From positions 22,243,489-22,307,488 of the forward strand of contig NC_026655.2 in assembly GCF_000004075.3 (NCBI RefSeq): a DNA stretch of 64,000 nt. Direction: 5' to 3'. Within the stretch, counting starts at the first letter, position 1; every line of letters begins with the position of its first letter. Both the position numbers and the translations under genes were made by a program. This DNA comes from Cucumis sativus (Eukaryota; Streptophyta; Magnoliopsida; Cucurbitales; Cucurbitaceae). Positions 63,601 to 64,000 of the stretch are shown here, in pieces. The notes beneath the pieces were generated by a model, which was not told the DNA's origin, ran no database searches, and was given only the letters and a program-made list of their open reading frames with translations.

Positions 63601-63994
63601 GCTGCATTCCTCTCTAAACACCATGAAGATATTCAGAGAAGCTTCTACAGAGCAATACCTGGTAAGAAGTTAGTAATACTGAGAGATCATATATTTATAT
63701 CTCTGTCTCAATATGACATTACATTATTTGTCAATGTAGAAGCTGTGTTTTGGCCGGTGTTTGTCGTGGCCACTTTTGCTTCTGTCATAGGAAGTCAGGC
63801 TGTGATTTCGGCTACATTCTCCCTTGTAAACCAGTGTTGTGCTCTGAATTGTTTCCCTCATGTGAAAACTATGCACACCTCAAACCAGATATATGGGCAG
63901 ATTTATATCCCAGAAGTTAATTGGATGTTAATGTGCCTTTGTTTAGCTGTGACAATTGGCTTGAGAGACACAAGCATGATAGGCCATGCATATG
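60659..63994 (+). CDS. KUP1-like: KUP/HAK/KT potassium transporter, KT1/KUP1-like (5' part, continues past window)
   Basis: Eight coding exons are visible: 60659-60709, 61809-62052, 62463-62708, 62930-62980, 63064-63324, 63405-63457, 63547-63661 and 63740-63994. All join in phase to about 425 residues of the roughly 710 of the family, and a GTACCA donor follows at 63995. The transporter imports K+ with H+ coupling and sits in the plasma membrane. The first exon is a short 17-residue leader ([17 protein letters not shown]). Membrane segments begin with the family signature [16 protein letters not shown] (Tyr39-Gly40-Asp41). They continue through [69 protein letters not shown] and the [10 protein letters not shown] segment. 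From memory it aligns throughout with Arabidopsis KT1/KUP1 (At2g30070), the next gene after RanBP1 there. The right edge of the window cuts the gene, so the C-terminal part is not visible. Confidence 0.95.
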
Positions 63995-64000
63995 GTACCA

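Overview
This window looks like nuclear DNA of a dicot plant. It has long AT-rich intergenic stretches, genes split by GT/AG introns, and scattered decayed transposon pieces. No bacterial-style operons, CRISPR arrays, rRNA or convincing tRNA genes were seen. Several repeat families resemble ones I associate with cucurbits, but the family-level guess is weak.

Left part (about 2.5-10 kb): a cluster of small secreted-peptide genes on the minus strand. Three look intact (coding spans 2727-3026, 6066-6375, 8441-9984) and one is a relic (4737-4975). Each intact gene encodes a signal peptide followed by a Tyr-sulfation-type motif of the PSY (plant peptide containing sulfated tyrosine) family. The two left copies and the relic come from local segmental duplication. 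The leftmost copy lacks four codons in the core of the PSY motif, so it also resembles an RGF/CLEL-type motif.

Middle part: a PHF5A/SF3b14b splicing-factor gene (13189-13521, minus) with a probable 3.3-kb intron in its 5' leader; a transposon-rich stretch (17-22 kb); a five-exon TRICHOME BIREFRINGENCE-LIKE O-acetyltransferase gene (22363-26591, plus); a four-exon PP2C phosphatase of the AP2C type with a MAPK-docking motif (29189-30709, plus); an 11-kb gene-poor stretch; and an intronless clade-III MAPKKK (42026-43501, plus).

Right part: two tandem four-exon RanBP1 genes (46961-49925 and 52418-55258, plus), a decayed Ty1/copia fragment (about 57.4-58.0 kb), and the first eight coding exons of a KUP/HAK/KT potassium transporter closest to KT1/KUP1 (60659 to the right edge, plus).

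The order PSY - PHF5A - TBL - AP2C - MAPKKK - RanBP1 - KUP1 matches, from memory, the Arabidopsis chromosome 2 segment At2g29995 to At2g30070, with the partly retained homeologous At1g07140-At1g07170 block. This supports the gene names. Functionally the block mixes housekeeping genes (splicing, Ran cycle) with signalling genes (sulfated peptide, MAPKKK, and a phosphatase that acts on MAPKs). Coding exons were assembled by hand from reading frames, splice-site dinucleotides and phase. All CDS spans run from start codon to stop codon and include introns.
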